From an uncultured Oscillospiraceae bacterium (GTDB taxonomy: Bacteria > Bacillota > Clostridia > Oscillospirales > Oscillospiraceae): a stretch of 64,000 nt of DNA. Below, one piece after another: positions 53,546 through 61,918 of the stretch. A model generated the notes under the pieces. The model saw only the letters and a program-made list of their open reading frames with translations. It was not told the origin of the DNA and did not search any database. A program made the position numbers and the translations under genes. Every line of letters begins with the position of its first letter. The first letter of the stretch is position 1. Where the stretch lies: the NCBI GenBank assembly GCA_934659425.1, contig CAKUHU010000002.1, positions 145,897 through 209,896 on the forward strand, read 5' to 3'.

Positions 53546-53911
53546 ATGACCAAGTTGTCAGAGCGGGAGTGGACGGTGATGACCGCTTTGTGGGAGACCG
53601 GCGGCGCCGAGCTGGGGGAGCTGGCAGAGCAGCTGCGGCCGGACACCGGATGGAGCCGGAACACGGTGCTGACCTATCTGACCCGGATGGAGGCCAAGGG
53701 TCTGGTGGCCATCGACAAGGAGACGTCTCCCCACCGATACCGGGCAGCCCTGGACCGGGCCGGCTGTCAGGCCCAAGAGCGGCGCAGCTTTCTCCAGCGG
53801 GTCTACCGGGGCTCTGCCGGAGACCTGGTGGCGGCGTTTTTGAAGGAGGAGCCCATCTCTCGGGAGGAGCGGGAGAAGCTGCGGCGGCTGCTGGACGAGA
53901 TGGAGGTGTGA
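53546..53911 (+). CDS. blaI: BlaI/MecI-family repressor
   Basis: The 121-residue winged-helix repressor starts Lys-Leu-Ser-Glu-Arg-Glu-Trp-Thr-Val-Met-Thr-Ala-Leu-Trp. The recognition region reads Trp-Ser-Arg-Asn-Thr-Val-Leu-Thr-Tyr-Leu-Thr-Arg-Met, and the C-terminal dimer helix ends Arg-Arg-Leu-Leu-Asp-Glu-Met. Family members are inactivated by cleavage in the C-terminal part after BlaR1 senses a ligand. GGAGGG precedes the ATG at 53546. The BlaR1-like gene starts four bases after its stop. Confidence 0.9.
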   Translation: MTKLSEREWTVMTALWETGGAELGELAEQLRPDTGWSRNTVLTYLTRMEAKGLVAIDKETSPHRYRAALDRAGCQAQERRSFLQRVYRGSAGDLVAAFLKEEPISREEREKLRRLLDEMEV

Positions 53912-53915
53912 GGCC

Positions 53916-55916
53916 ATGACAGATTTTTGGGGTTTCCTGCTCCAGACAATGACAGCCTCCGGCGTAGCGGCGGTTCTGCTGGTGGTAAAGGCCATGTTTC
54001 GGGATAAGCTCTCCCCCCGGTGGCAGTTCGCCGCCTGGGGAGTGCTGGCCCTGATCCTCTTGGTCCCGGCGGGACAGGGCGGGCGGTATGTGCTGGTGAA
54101 CTGGCCCTGGTTGGTGGAGGCGGCCAAGACCGTCCTTGCCGGGGACTATTCCCTGACTCATGTTCTGGCCCCCATTCCCCTGCTGCGGTTTGCCCCGCCG
54201 GAGACGGCGGCGGACTGGCTGTATTCCCTCTATGCGGCGGGGGCGGCGCTCCTTTTGGCCCGCTACCTCATCTCTTATTTCCGGCTGCGGCTGACGCTGC
54301 GGCGAGGGATGCCCGCCGCAGGGGAACAGAGCGCCCGGATCGCGGCGGTGGCGGAGCGGTACGGCCTGTCCTCATGCCGGGCGGTGGAGGTCCCCGGCCT
54401 GACCTCCGCTTTTATCTGCGGGGTGTTCCGGCCGGTATTGGCCCTTCCCGCAGGGATACAGACTGACGATAAGGTCATCCTTCATGAGCTGATCCACCTG
54501 CGGCAGCGGGATGCGGTCTGGGGACTGGTCATCTGCCTGCTGCGGTGCCTTCACTGGTGCAATCCCCTGCTGTGGTACTGCGCTGACCGGGCGGGCAATG
54601 ACTTAGAGGAGCGATGTGATCAGCGGGTGCTTGAGCTGCTGGAGGGAGAGGAGCGCCGGGATTACGGCCGCATCCTGCTGTCCATGGCCAATGAGAAGTA
54701 TGCCCGGGCGCCGGGCACGACCTCCATGGCCAACGGGGGAAAGAACATCCGCCGGCGTATTGAATCCATTGCCCGGTTCAAAAGATACCCGGCGGGGATG
54801 GCTCTGGCATCGGTCTGCGTGACGGTGATCCTGACGGTGCCGCTGCTGTTGGGGACCCGGGCCCTGGGGATCTATGAGGACCGGTATTATCTGCCGGCGG
54901 ATTGGAACGTCAAGATGACGATGGCCTCTGCCCGGACGGTGTACTGTACCACATACGCCGGGGCGATGGATGCCTATGCCAAGTCGGTTTTGAACCAAAA
55001 CGGCTTTTACCGGGCCATGTGCGCTCCCATAGAGGAACAGGGGGCCATTGCGGATACACTGCTGCGGGCCGCAGAGGAGAACCGCTATCCGGCATGGGAC
55101 CCCGGCCTTCCCTGCTGGCCCAATTCCCAGAGAGGATACCGAATCTATAATTTAGAGCCTGTGGGTGGGGACGCCTATGAAGGGCTGCTGGCGGTGGAGC
55201 TCAACTATCCGCCCGATGGACAGCCCTCAGAGGGCCAGAGTACCTGGCTGGCAGCTCAACGGGTCCGGGCCGAACGGAGGGAGGCCCGCTGGGTGGTCCT
55301 GCCCTTAGAGGATTTTTGGGCTGTGCAGACGGACCGGGATTCCCTGCCGATCTATGTCTGTGAGGAGTTTCCCGCCTGGCGCTATGAGGCCCAGGCAGAG
55401 GGGTTCATCCTCCGACTGAGCTACCAGACCTCCTATGCGGTAGACAGCTACCAGAAAAGCAGCAGTTGGGTTTCCTCCTATTCGACCTTTGACACCACCC
55501 CCCGGCCCAATGGCACCTTCTCCTGCATAGATGGTCAGGATCTTAAAGCCATCTATACCGGCGATCCGGCGGATAAGGGAGGGATCATCAGTGTGGGAGT
55601 ATCGGTCAAACCTCTGGATGGGGAAGAGCGGTCTTCTGTGGATGATTCCTCTGGCTTTGGCAGCGAGGCCTGGCGGTATCTGTCCGATCCCACCGCCAAT
55701 GCCGGCGGCTCCAGCACAGACGGCTCCAGTTGGGGGACCCAGTCCCTTGAGGGGGAGGACTGGGAGACGCAGATCGGACTGTGCGGCGGGGGCGGCACCG
55801 CTGACCCGGAGCATTTTGACCGGGAGAGGGGCTATCATGCCGACCTCTATATCAATGGGAGAAAGAGGGCGGAGCTGACGCTGATGCCTGTGGAGGGAGG
55901 TGCCGTCCTTGACTGA
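53916..55916 (+). CDS. BlaR1-like M56 membrane metallopeptidase with a non-PBP sensor region
   Basis: The 666-residue product has N-terminal membrane helices (about 10-55 and 105-130) and the M56 zinc motif His190-Glu-Leu-Ile-His194, followed by Arg-Gln-Arg-Asp and a Glu-Glu-Arg-Cys-Asp stretch holding the third ligand. A further membrane helix lies at about 290-310. The outer C-terminal part (about 310-666) lacks the Ser-x2-Lys, Ser-x-Asn and Lys-Thr-Gly motifs of the BlaR1 penicillin sensor. It is Ser/Gly-rich at the end with paired Cys. It should pass an unknown outside signal to BlaI. No beta-lactamase gene is adjacent. Confidence 0.85.
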   Translation: MTDFWGFLLQTMTASGVAAVLLVVKAMFRDKLSPRWQFAAWGVLALILLVPAGQGGRYVLVNWPWLVEAAKTVLAGDYSLTHVLAPIPLLRFAPPETAADWLYSLYAAGAALLLARYLISYFRLRLTLRRGMPAAGEQSARIAAVAERYGLSSCRAVEVPGLTSAFICGVFRPVLALPAGIQTDDKVILHELIHLRQRDAVWGLVICLLRCLHWCNPLLWYCADRAGNDLEERCDQRVLELLEGEERRDYGRILLSMANEKYARAPGTTSMANGGKNIRRRIESIARFKRYPAGMALASVCVTVILTVPLLLGTRALGIYEDRYYLPADWNVKMTMASARTVYCTTYAGAMDAYAKSVLNQNGFYRAMCAPIEEQGAIADTLLRAAEENRYPAWDPGLPCWPNSQRGYRIYNLEPVGGDAYEGLLAVELNYPPDGQPSEGQSTWLAAQRVRAERREARWVVLPLEDFWAVQTDRDSLPIYVCEEFPAWRYEAQAEGFILRLSYQTSYAVDSYQKSSSWVSSYSTFDTTPRPNGTFSCIDGQDLKAIYTGDPADKGGIISVGVSVKPLDGEERSSVDDSSGFGSEAWRYLSDPTANAGGSSTDGSSWGTQSLEGEDWETQIGLCGGGGTADPEHFDRERGYHADLYINGRKRAELTLMPVEGGAVLD

Positions 55917-56523
55917 GCGGGAGAATTTATATGCCGGGATCTCCTATGCGGCGTGGGGATATCTGTTCCTCTATGTGGACTTCAATTTGGGCACGGTCAG
56001 CATACTGCCCCGGTTTGTAGGGTATCTGCTGTTCCTTGCCGCCATTGGGAAATTGGGGGAAAAGAGGAGGGATTTGGAACTGCTGCGGCCCCTGGGGATG
56101 CTGCTGGCCGTGTGGAATATCGCCGACTGGATGGCCTCCTGGCTGGGCACCACAGTGGACGGGTGGTTCCTGCCGCTGGATCTGATCGTGAACGCTGTGG
56201 GTCTCTACTTTCATTTTCAGATGTTCACCGATTTTGCGGCCCTGGCGGCGGAATATCAGGGACCGGACGGTATTCTGGTCCGCCGGCTTCTCCACTGGCG
56301 GACGGTGCAGGCGGTACTGACCACTGTGGCGGCTGTGGCCTATCACTTAATGGAGCGTCTGGACGGGATGTGGACCTATGGCGTTTTGACTCTGGCCCTG
56401 ATACAGGTTATAGTGGCAATCTGCCTAATGGCCGCACTGTTTTCGCTGCGGAAGCTTTTCCGGGAGGAGCTGTGGGATGAAGAGCCGCCTCCGGCAGGAG
56501 AAGCTTCTCAAAATGGCAGGTGA
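55909..56523 (+). CDS. Integral membrane protein of the BlaI/BlaR1-like operon
   Basis: The product (about 204 residues) has about six hydrophobic helices, a central Tyr-Phe-His-Phe-Gln-Met-Phe segment and an acidic, Pro-containing tail. No family is recognised. TTG 55909 is preferred: AGGGAGG (55894-55900) lies eight bases upstream, while GTG 55900 overlaps that site. It overlaps the 3' end of the BlaR1-like gene by eight bases, so it is part of the same operon and a candidate target or helper of this signalling module. A terminator follows. Confidence 0.72.
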   Translation: MTERENLYAGISYAAWGYLFLYVDFNLGTVSILPRFVGYLLFLAAIGKLGEKRRDLELLRPLGMLLAVWNIADWMASWLGTTVDGWFLPLDLIVNAVGLYFHFQMFTDFAALAAEYQGPDGILVRRLLHWRTVQAVLTTVAAVAYHLMERLDGMWTYGVLTLALIQVIVAICLMAALFSLRKLFREELWDEEPPPAGEASQNGR

Positions 56524-56556
56524 AACGGCGCCGGAAAATAGAGAAAATTCCATAAA

Positions 56557-56596
56557 GAAAGGGCCGGTTTTTCCCTTGAAAAACTGGCCCTTTTTA
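56557..56596 (+). terminator. Terminator of the BlaI/BlaR1-like operon
   Basis: AAGGGCCGGTTTTTC pairs with GAAAAACTGGCCCTT (one mismatch near the base) and is followed by TTTTT. Confidence 0.88.
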
Positions 56597-56791
56597 TGCG
56601 CAGAGGACTTTTCGTTCCAGTCCAGCATAGGGCGGGATGTTCCGCAGGTACTTCCTCGCCCCGGTCGGGGCCCGCTCCTCTGTGCGCAGATGCCGGCCAT
56701 AGACGGCGGCAGGGGGATCTATCATCAAAGATGCGGGAAATGCGGGTTCAACCTGAGGATAATTTGCCTCAAAAGCTATATTTTGTATAAA
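56597..56791 (-). other. Spacer with an open minus-strand frame, no start supported
   Basis: On the minus strand a frame stays open from about 56820 to a TAA at 56594. It includes an ATG at 56725 giving 43 residues ending Leu-Arg-Asn-Ile-Pro-Pro-Tyr-Ala-Gly-Leu-Glu-Arg-Lys-Val-Leu. No ribosome site precedes that ATG and the frame crosses the livF terminator, so it may be a gene remnant. Confidence 0.3.
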
Positions 56792-56832
56792 AAGGCACTG
56801 GACTTCGTCGTAACGGCGAAATCCAGTGCCTT
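56792..56832 (-). terminator. Terminator of the liv operon
   Basis: AAGGCACTGGA pairs with TCCAGTGCCTT around a long loop. On the minus strand the arm runs into TTTTTATA. Confidence 0.75.
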
Positions 56833-56909
56833 ATCATTGCATTGAACAGTTGCCATTTATTCTGGGGCCTTTCCCAGACTATGAGGCTTTTGCATTTAGG
56901 CAGGCCTTT

Positions 56910-57617
56910 TCAGCCGCCCAAGTAGGCCCTTTTCACGCTTTCATTGCTCAAAAGCTCCTGGCCAGTGCCGCTGGTGACGATCTTTCCTGTTTCCAGCACG
57001 TAGCCCCGGTCTGCCACAGAGAGGGCCATTTGGGCATTCTGCTCTACCAGAAGGATGGTGGTGCCCGCCTTGTGGAGAGACTGGATGATCTCAAAAATCT
57101 GGTCCACCAGGATGGGGGCCAGGCCCATGGAGGGTTCATCCAGCATGAGCAGTTTGGGGGAGGACATGAGCCCCCGACCCATGGCCAGCATTTGCTGCTC
57201 ACCGCCGGACAGAGTGCCGGCGGTCTGACGGCGGCGCTCCTTTAAGCGGGGGAACTGCTCATAGATCCGTTCCAGCCCGGGGGAGATCTCCGAGTTGGGC
57301 CGGGTATAGGCGCCCATTTCCAGGTTTTCCTCCACCGTCATGTTGAGAAAGACCCGGCGGCCCTCCGGTACATGGGCAAGCCCCATCTCCACGATCTTAT
57401 GGGGCTTTACACCCACCAGCGATTGATCCAGAAACTCTGCTGAGCCGTTCTTGGGGTGCAGAAGGCCGGAGATGGTCTTCAGGGTGGTGGACTTGCCCGC
57501 TCCGTTGGCGCCGATCAAGGTGACGATCTCTCCTTCATGGACCTCAAAGGAAACGCCCTTGATGGCGTGGATCGCGCCATAGTAGACGTTGATGTCCGAT
57601 ACACGCAAAAGTGCCAT
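56910..57617 (-). CDS. livF: Branched-chain amino acid ABC transporter ATP-binding protein LivF
   Basis: The 235-residue ATPase has Walker A Gly-Ala-Asn-Gly-Ala-Gly-Lys-Ser near residue 36, signature Leu-Ser-Gly-Gly-Glu-Gln-Gln near residue 136 and Walker B Leu-Leu-Met-Leu-Asp-Glu near residue 156. The LivF-specific Val-Pro-Glu-Gly-Arg-Arg-Val-Phe segment is present. It pairs with LivG to power the LivHM channel. It is the last gene of the operon, three bases after livG, with AGAAGGAGG before the ATG. Confidence 0.95.
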   Translation of the reverse strand: MALLRVSDINVYYGAIHAIKGVSFEVHEGEIVTLIGANGAGKSTTLKTISGLLHPKNGSAEFLDQSLVGVKPHKIVEMGLAHVPEGRRVFLNMTVEENLEMGAYTRPNSEISPGLERIYEQFPRLKERRRQTAGTLSGGEQQMLAMGRGLMSSPKLLMLDEPSMGLAPILVDQIFEIIQSLHKAGTTILLVEQNAQMALSVADRGYVLETGKIVTSGTGQELLSNESVKRAYLGG

Positions 57618-57620
57618 CGC

Positions 57621-58469
57621 TCACTCCTCCTTCTTGGTGCCCAGGTAGGCCTTGATGACCTCGGGGTTGTTCTGGATCTCCTTGGCTGTGCCCTTGGCGA
57701 TGATCCTGCCGAAGTTCAGCACACAGATCCCCTCGCAGATATTCATGACCAGGGACATGTCGTGCTCAATAAGCATGATGGCGATGTGGAAGGTATCCCG
57801 GATCTTGACGATGTTTTCCATCAGCTCGGTAGTCTCTGAGGGATTCATGCCGGCGGCGGGCTCATCAAGGAGCAGCAGGGAGGGATTGGTGCCCAAGGCC
57901 CGGACGATCTCCAGCCGCCGCTGGGCACCGTAGGGCAGGCTGCCGGCCTCGTGGTCGGCGAAACCCTCCATATCGAAGATGGAGAGAAGCTCCAAGGCCC
58001 GCTCCCGGGCGGTTTTCTCCTGCCGCCAATATGCGGGAGTGCGGAAAATGGCGTTGGGAAGCCTGTAGTCCATGGAGTTGTGGAGCCCGATCAGCACGTT
58101 GTCTATCACCGACAGCTGGGAAAAGAGGCGGATGTTTTGGAAGGTGCGGGCAATGCCGGCGTGATTGACCTGGACGGTGTTCATGCCAGAGGTGTCCATG
58201 CCGCCCAGCAGGATGGTGCCTCGGGTGGGCTGATAGACCTTGGTCAGCAGGTTAAAGACGGTGGTCTTGCCTGCGCCGTTGGGCCCAATCAGTCCAGCAA
58301 TCTCCGTGCGGCCGATGGCCATATTGAACTCATTTACGGCAGTCAGGCCGCCAAAGTCGATGCCCAAGTGCTGGCATTCCAGAATAGGGGTCTTATCCAC
58401 ATCCCGCTCCGGAATGATATTCGTGCTGGGCACAGGGACCAGCTTGGCATCTTCATTAAATTTTTTCAT
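57621..58469 (-). CDS. livG: Branched-chain amino acid ABC transporter ATP-binding protein LivG
   Basis: The 282-residue ATPase has Walker A Gly-Pro-Asn-Gly-Ala-Gly-Lys-Thr near residue 62 and the LivG segment Gly-Ile-Ala-Arg-Thr-Phe-Gln-Asn-Ile-Arg-Leu-Phe. Signature Leu-Pro-Tyr-Gly-Ala-Gln-Arg-Arg (the usual LivG form) and Walker B Leu-Leu-Leu-Leu-Asp-Glu-Pro-Ala-Ala-Gly-Met-Asn-Pro complete it. An N-terminal extension of about 25 residues is slightly longer than in E. coli. It overlaps livM by four bases. Confidence 0.95.
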   Translation of the reverse strand: MKKFNEDAKLVPVPSTNIIPERDVDKTPILECQHLGIDFGGLTAVNEFNMAIGRTEIAGLIGPNGAGKTTVFNLLTKVYQPTRGTILLGGMDTSGMNTVQVNHAGIARTFQNIRLFSQLSVIDNVLIGLHNSMDYRLPNAIFRTPAYWRQEKTARERALELLSIFDMEGFADHEAGSLPYGAQRRLEIVRALGTNPSLLLLDEPAAGMNPSETTELMENIVKIRDTFHIAIMLIEHDMSLVMNICEGICVLNFGRIIAKGTAKEIQNNPEVIKAYLGTKKEE

Positions 58470-59515
58470 TTGTCAGCCCCTCCCTTCTGCGGGATCTTTC
58501 GGCCGATGCCGATGCGCTCTAAGATGCGGGAGAGGGAGAAATCATAGCCGCCCATGAGCCCCGTGGGCTTGAAGATCATCATCAGGATCAAAACAGCGGA
58601 GTAGAGCACCATGCGGTAGTCAGAGAAGCTGCGCAGGATCTCGGGCAGAACGGTGAGGACTGTGGCGGACAAAACGGAGCCCAGCATGGAGCCCATGCCG
58701 CCCAGCACCACCATGACCAGGATCTCGATGGATTTCATAAAGCCGAAGGTGCTGGGATAGAGGGAGCCGAGATATCCGGCGTACAGACAGCCGGCAACGC
58801 CTGCAAAAAAGGCGGACAGAGTAAAGGCCATGACCTTGTAATAAGTGGTGTTGACGCCGCAGGACTCTGCGGCGATCTCATTTTCCCGGATGGATAAAAT
58901 GGCCCTTCCGTGGCGGGATTTCATCACCATGTGGATGACAAGGCAGGTACATACGACACAGATCAGTACCAGTATCAAACTGGAGATCTTGGGGATTCTC
59001 TTCAAGCCGGAGGCGCCGTAGGTAAAGTCGAAGCCTAAAACCGAGTCGATGTTGGTGATGATGACCCGGATGATCTCACCGAAGCCCAGGGTGATGATGG
59101 CCAGATAATCTCCCTTTAGCCGCAAGGCGGGGACGCCGATGAGAATGCCGAAGATAGCGGCCACGATGCCGGAGAGGAGAAGGGCGGCAATGATATAGAG
59201 CACATACTGTATCCCCGAGGCGTTGGCGGCATCCATTGCCTTTAAGAAGATGCCGCCAGTGTACGCGCCCACGGCCATGAAACCGGCGTGTCCCAGGGGA
59301 AGCTGTCCCAAATAGCCAGTGGCCACATTCAAAGAGACAGATAGAATGATATTGATGCCCACCACGACCAGTACACCGCTGTAAAAAGAGGAGAGCGGGC
59401 TCTTGCCGGTGAAGCCTCCGCTCATATACAGTCCCACCAGCAGGAGCAGAGCGATCAAAACTGTGTTGATGAGATATCGGGCAGGCATGGGGAGATAAAC
59501 GGATCTTTTTTTCAT
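58466..59515 (-). CDS. livM: Branched-chain amino acid ABC transporter permease LivM
   Basis: The 349-residue permease has about nine membrane helices, with the family segment Gly-Tyr-Leu-Gly-Gln-Leu-Pro-Leu-Gly-His-Ala-Gly-Phe-Met near residue 70 and the cytoplasmic coupling region Arg-Ile-Pro-Lys-Ile. Ser-Arg-His-Gly-Arg-Ala-Ile-Leu-Ser-Ile-Arg-Glu-Asn-Glu-Ile-Ala-Ala is the usual ATPase-contact helix. TAAGGAGGT lies before the ATG. It is 12 bases downstream of livH. Confidence 0.94.
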   Translation of the reverse strand: MKKRSVYLPMPARYLINTVLIALLLLVGLYMSGGFTGKSPLSSFYSGVLVVVGINIILSVSLNVATGYLGQLPLGHAGFMAVGAYTGGIFLKAMDAANASGIQYVLYIIAALLLSGIVAAIFGILIGVPALRLKGDYLAIITLGFGEIIRVIITNIDSVLGFDFTYGASGLKRIPKISSLILVLICVVCTCLVIHMVMKSRHGRAILSIRENEIAAESCGVNTTYYKVMAFTLSAFFAGVAGCLYAGYLGSLYPSTFGFMKSIEILVMVVLGGMGSMLGSVLSATVLTVLPEILRSFSDYRMVLYSAVLILMMIFKPTGLMGGYDFSLSRILERIGIGRKIPQKGGADK

Positions 59516-59527
59516 ACCGGCACCTCC

Positions 59528-60409
59528 TTAAACCTTTTCCTGGATGGGCTTACCCAGGATACCTGTGGGCTTGACCAGCAGTACAATAATCAAAATGGCG
59601 AAAACCACCCCGTCCTTCCAAGTGGAGAGACCGACGGCGGTGACCAAGGCCTCCGCCAGACCGATGGCAAAGCCGCCTATCATGGCGCCGGGGATGGAGC
59701 CGATACCGCCCAGAACAGCGGCCACAAAGGCTTTCAATCCCAGCATGGAGCCCATGGTGGGGTTGGCCTGGGGATAGGCACACAGGTAAAGCACAGAGCC
59801 CACTCCAGCCAGGGCGGAGCCTACAGCAAAGGTAAAGGAGATGGTGCGGTTCAAGCTGATGCCCATGAGCTGGGCGGCGCCCATGTCTTCGCTTACGGCC
59901 CGCATGGCCTTGCCCAGCTTGGTTTTTTGGACCAGGAAGGTCAAGATCGCCATGCAGATAATAGACACCACAATGGTAAGCAGGGCAGGGAAGCTTACCG
60001 TCACGCTGCCCACGGACAGTTCAGGGCCGGACACCAAAGTGGGTACGGTCTGTGCGCCTGCGCCGAAGATAAGCTGGAAGCTGTTTTCCAGCAGGAAGGA
60101 TATACCGATGGCGGTGATGAGAAGGCTCAGGCGGGGGGCGGAGCGCAACGGGGTGTAGGCCAGCTTCTCGATCAGGATTCCCAATAAAGTACAGACTATG
60201 ACGGCCAGGATCATGGAGGGAATGGGATGCAGGCCCAGATTGTATATGGAAAACCATACCACATAAGCGCCCACCATGATGATGTCGCCGTGAGCGAAGT
60301 TCAGCAGCAGGATGATACCATATACCATGGAATAGCCCAAAGCCACCAAGGCGTAAATGGAACCGGACTGCAGGCCGTTGATGACCTGGCTGATGATGGT
60401 AGAGAACAA
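59528..60409 (-). CDS. livH: Branched-chain amino acid ABC transporter permease LivH
   Basis: The 293-residue permease has about eight membrane helices and the LivH signature Asn-Gly-Leu-Gln-Ser-Gly-Ser-Ile-Tyr-Ala-Leu-Val-Ala-Leu-Gly-Tyr-Ser near the N-terminus. Lys-Ala-Met-Arg-Ala-Val-Ser-Glu-Asp is the coupling region and Ala-Val-Leu-Gly-Gly-Ile-Gly-Ser-Ile-Pro-Gly-Ala-Met the C-terminal motif. The start is TTG 60409, ten bases after AAGGA; an ATG at 60416 is out of frame. A hairpin-rich 176-base gap separates it from the binding-protein gene. Confidence 0.93.
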   Translation of the reverse strand: MFSTIISQVINGLQSGSIYALVALGYSMVYGIILLLNFAHGDIIMVGAYVVWFSIYNLGLHPIPSMILAVIVCTLLGILIEKLAYTPLRSAPRLSLLITAIGISFLLENSFQLIFGAGAQTVPTLVSGPELSVGSVTVSFPALLTIVVSIICMAILTFLVQKTKLGKAMRAVSEDMGAAQLMGISLNRTISFTFAVGSALAGVGSVLYLCAYPQANPTMGSMLGLKAFVAAVLGGIGSIPGAMIGGFAIGLAEALVTAVGLSTWKDGVVFAILIIVLLVKPTGILGKPIQEKV

Positions 60410-60524
60410 GGGTCATCCGTCCTTTCTCTCTGAATAGATTGGCGCTCGACAGGGCCGGAGGGTCCGGAAGCTTCGGGCCACCCGGCCCCGGCGAGTGCCG
60501 GAGGCGGGATATTCCGGAATGAAG

Positions 60525-60560
60525 CTGTGCGGGGAAAACACGCCGGTTTCCCCCGCACAG
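60525..60560 (-). promoter_or_regulatory. Hairpin between the binding-protein gene and livH
   Basis: CTGTGCGGGGAAA pairs with TTTCCCCCGCACAG with a single bulge. There is no U-run. Such hairpins after the binding-protein gene usually protect the upstream mRNA or thin out read-through, giving more binding protein than permease; this role is inferred. Confidence 0.6.
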
Positions 60561-60585
60561 TCGGTCATCTCGGTTCCGATGGTGC

Positions 60586-61797
60586 TTAGAACAGCTCGGT
60601 AAAGACCTCCTGGCCCTCCTGAAGCTGCATCATGGAAACGGACTTGATGGGATCGTTGAACTCGTCAAACTCGAAAGTTCCGGTCAGGCCCTCCAGGCCC
60701 TTGGTAGCCTTCATAGCATTGATAACGGCCTGCTTGTACTCGTCAGTGCCAGCCTCCAGGCCCTGATCCTCAGCGGCCTTCAGGGCGTTGCACATCAGCA
60801 TGGCGGCATCATAGCCCAAAGGCTCGAACATGCCGGTGATGGCCGCGCCGTACTTGGCCTCGTAAGCAGCCTCAAACTCGGGATTGGCACCAGCGCCGTA
60901 GCCAGAGCAGTAGACGGAGCCCTCCAGATCCTCGGCAGAGGCGTAATCCTTGACGCCGGCCCAGCCGTCGCCGCCCAGGAAGGTGCTGGTAACGCCCACC
61001 TGACGGGCCTGGGTGACGATCATGCCGTCATCCTCATAGTAGTTGGGGCAGAAGACCACCTCGGGGTTAGAGGCGGCGATATTGGTCAACTGGGCCTTGA
61101 AGTCCACGTCGCCGGCGGCATAGGCCTCTGTATTGGTAACGGTGATGCCCAGCTCTTGGCACTTGGAGACAAAGGAGTTCTTCAGACCCTCAGAGTAGTC
61201 GTTGCCAGTCTCGAAAATAACGGCGGCAGTGGTGACGCCCATTTTCTCAGCGGCATACTCAGCCATCTTCTCACCCTGGAAGGGGTCAATGAAGCAGGCA
61301 CGGAACACATTGGTGCGGATCTCTGTGCTGTCGCTGGCGGGATCCAGGCGGGTGACACCGGCGGCAGTGGCAGAAGCAGTGATCTGGGGCATGTTGGACT
61401 CGTAGGTCTCATCTGCTACAGCGATAGTGGGGGCGGTGAGAACACAGCCGATGAGAGCGGTGATGCCGTCGCTGACCAGACGATTGTAGGCGGTGACGGC
61501 CTCGGTGGCATCGCCCTTGTCATCATACTCAATGACCTTTACGGTCTTTCCGTTGATGCCGCCGTTCTCGTTGAGCTGGTCGATATACAGCATGGCACCG
61601 TTCCGGACAGAGTTGCCGTAGACAGCGTTGTCGCCGGTGGTATTGGCCAGCAGACCGATGACGATCTCACCGCCGGCGGAATCTCCTTCAGCGGCGGAAG
61701 GGGCGGAAGACTCGGTGGCGCCGCCGCCAGCACAGCCGGAGAGCAGGCCGAAGACCATGGCACCGGCCAAGCTCAAAGCAAGAATACGTTTCTTCAT
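60586..61797 (-). CDS. livJ: Branched-chain amino acid substrate-binding lipoprotein
   Basis: The product (about 403 residues) has a lipoprotein signal with lipobox Leu-Leu-Ser-Gly-Cys near residue 22 and a Ser/Ala/Gly-rich linker. A type I periplasmic-binding fold follows: Ile-Val-Ile-Gly-Leu-Leu-Ala-Asn-Thr-Thr-Gly; Gly-Asn-Ser-Val-Arg-Asn-Gly-Ala; Val-Ile-Glu-Tyr-Asp-Asp-Lys-Gly-Asp. Leu/Ile/Val is the expected ligand class, though aromatic or short amides are possible for this family. ATG 61797 is used; AGGAGG lies nine bases upstream, and the TTG at 61806 is too close. It is the first gene of the operon. Confidence 0.93.
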   Translation of the reverse strand: MKKRILALSLAGAMVFGLLSGCAGGGATESSAPSAAEGDSAGGEIVIGLLANTTGDNAVYGNSVRNGAMLYIDQLNENGGINGKTVKVIEYDDKGDATEAVTAYNRLVSDGITALIGCVLTAPTIAVADETYESNMPQITASATAAGVTRLDPASDSTEIRTNVFRACFIDPFQGEKMAEYAAEKMGVTTAAVIFETGNDYSEGLKNSFVSKCQELGITVTNTEAYAAGDVDFKAQLTNIAASNPEVVFCPNYYEDDGMIVTQARQVGVTSTFLGGDGWAGVKDYASAEDLEGSVYCSGYGAGANPEFEAAYEAKYGAAITGMFEPLGYDAAMLMCNALKAAEDQGLEAGTDEYKQAVINAMKATKGLEGLTGTFEFDEFNDPIKSVSMMQLQEGQEVFTELF

Positions 61798-61825
61798 TTC
61801 ATTCAACCTCCTTTAGGTTGTTGAC

Positions 61826-61854
61826 ATTATACGTTTTGATGGATAAATTGTCAA
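61826..61854 (-). promoter_or_regulatory. Consensus promoter of the liv operon
   Basis: On the minus strand TTGACA (plus 61849-61854) and TATAAT (plus 61826-61831) are exact, with a 17-base spacer. GTTGACA (plus 61819-61825) and TGTCAAC (plus 61849-61855) form an inverted repeat around the promoter and could be a repressor site. Confidence 0.9.
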
Positions 61855-61918
61855 CCGTTTATTTGTATAATGTCTTCAATGGAAGGATGGCTATTTTGGA
61901 GAAAATGACGGAGAAAGA

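Noticed and set aside
56594-56725. 43-residue minus-strand protein downstream of the BlaR1-like operon
   Set aside because: The frame looks coding-like but lacks a ribosome site and overlaps terminators on both sides; it may be a remnant.
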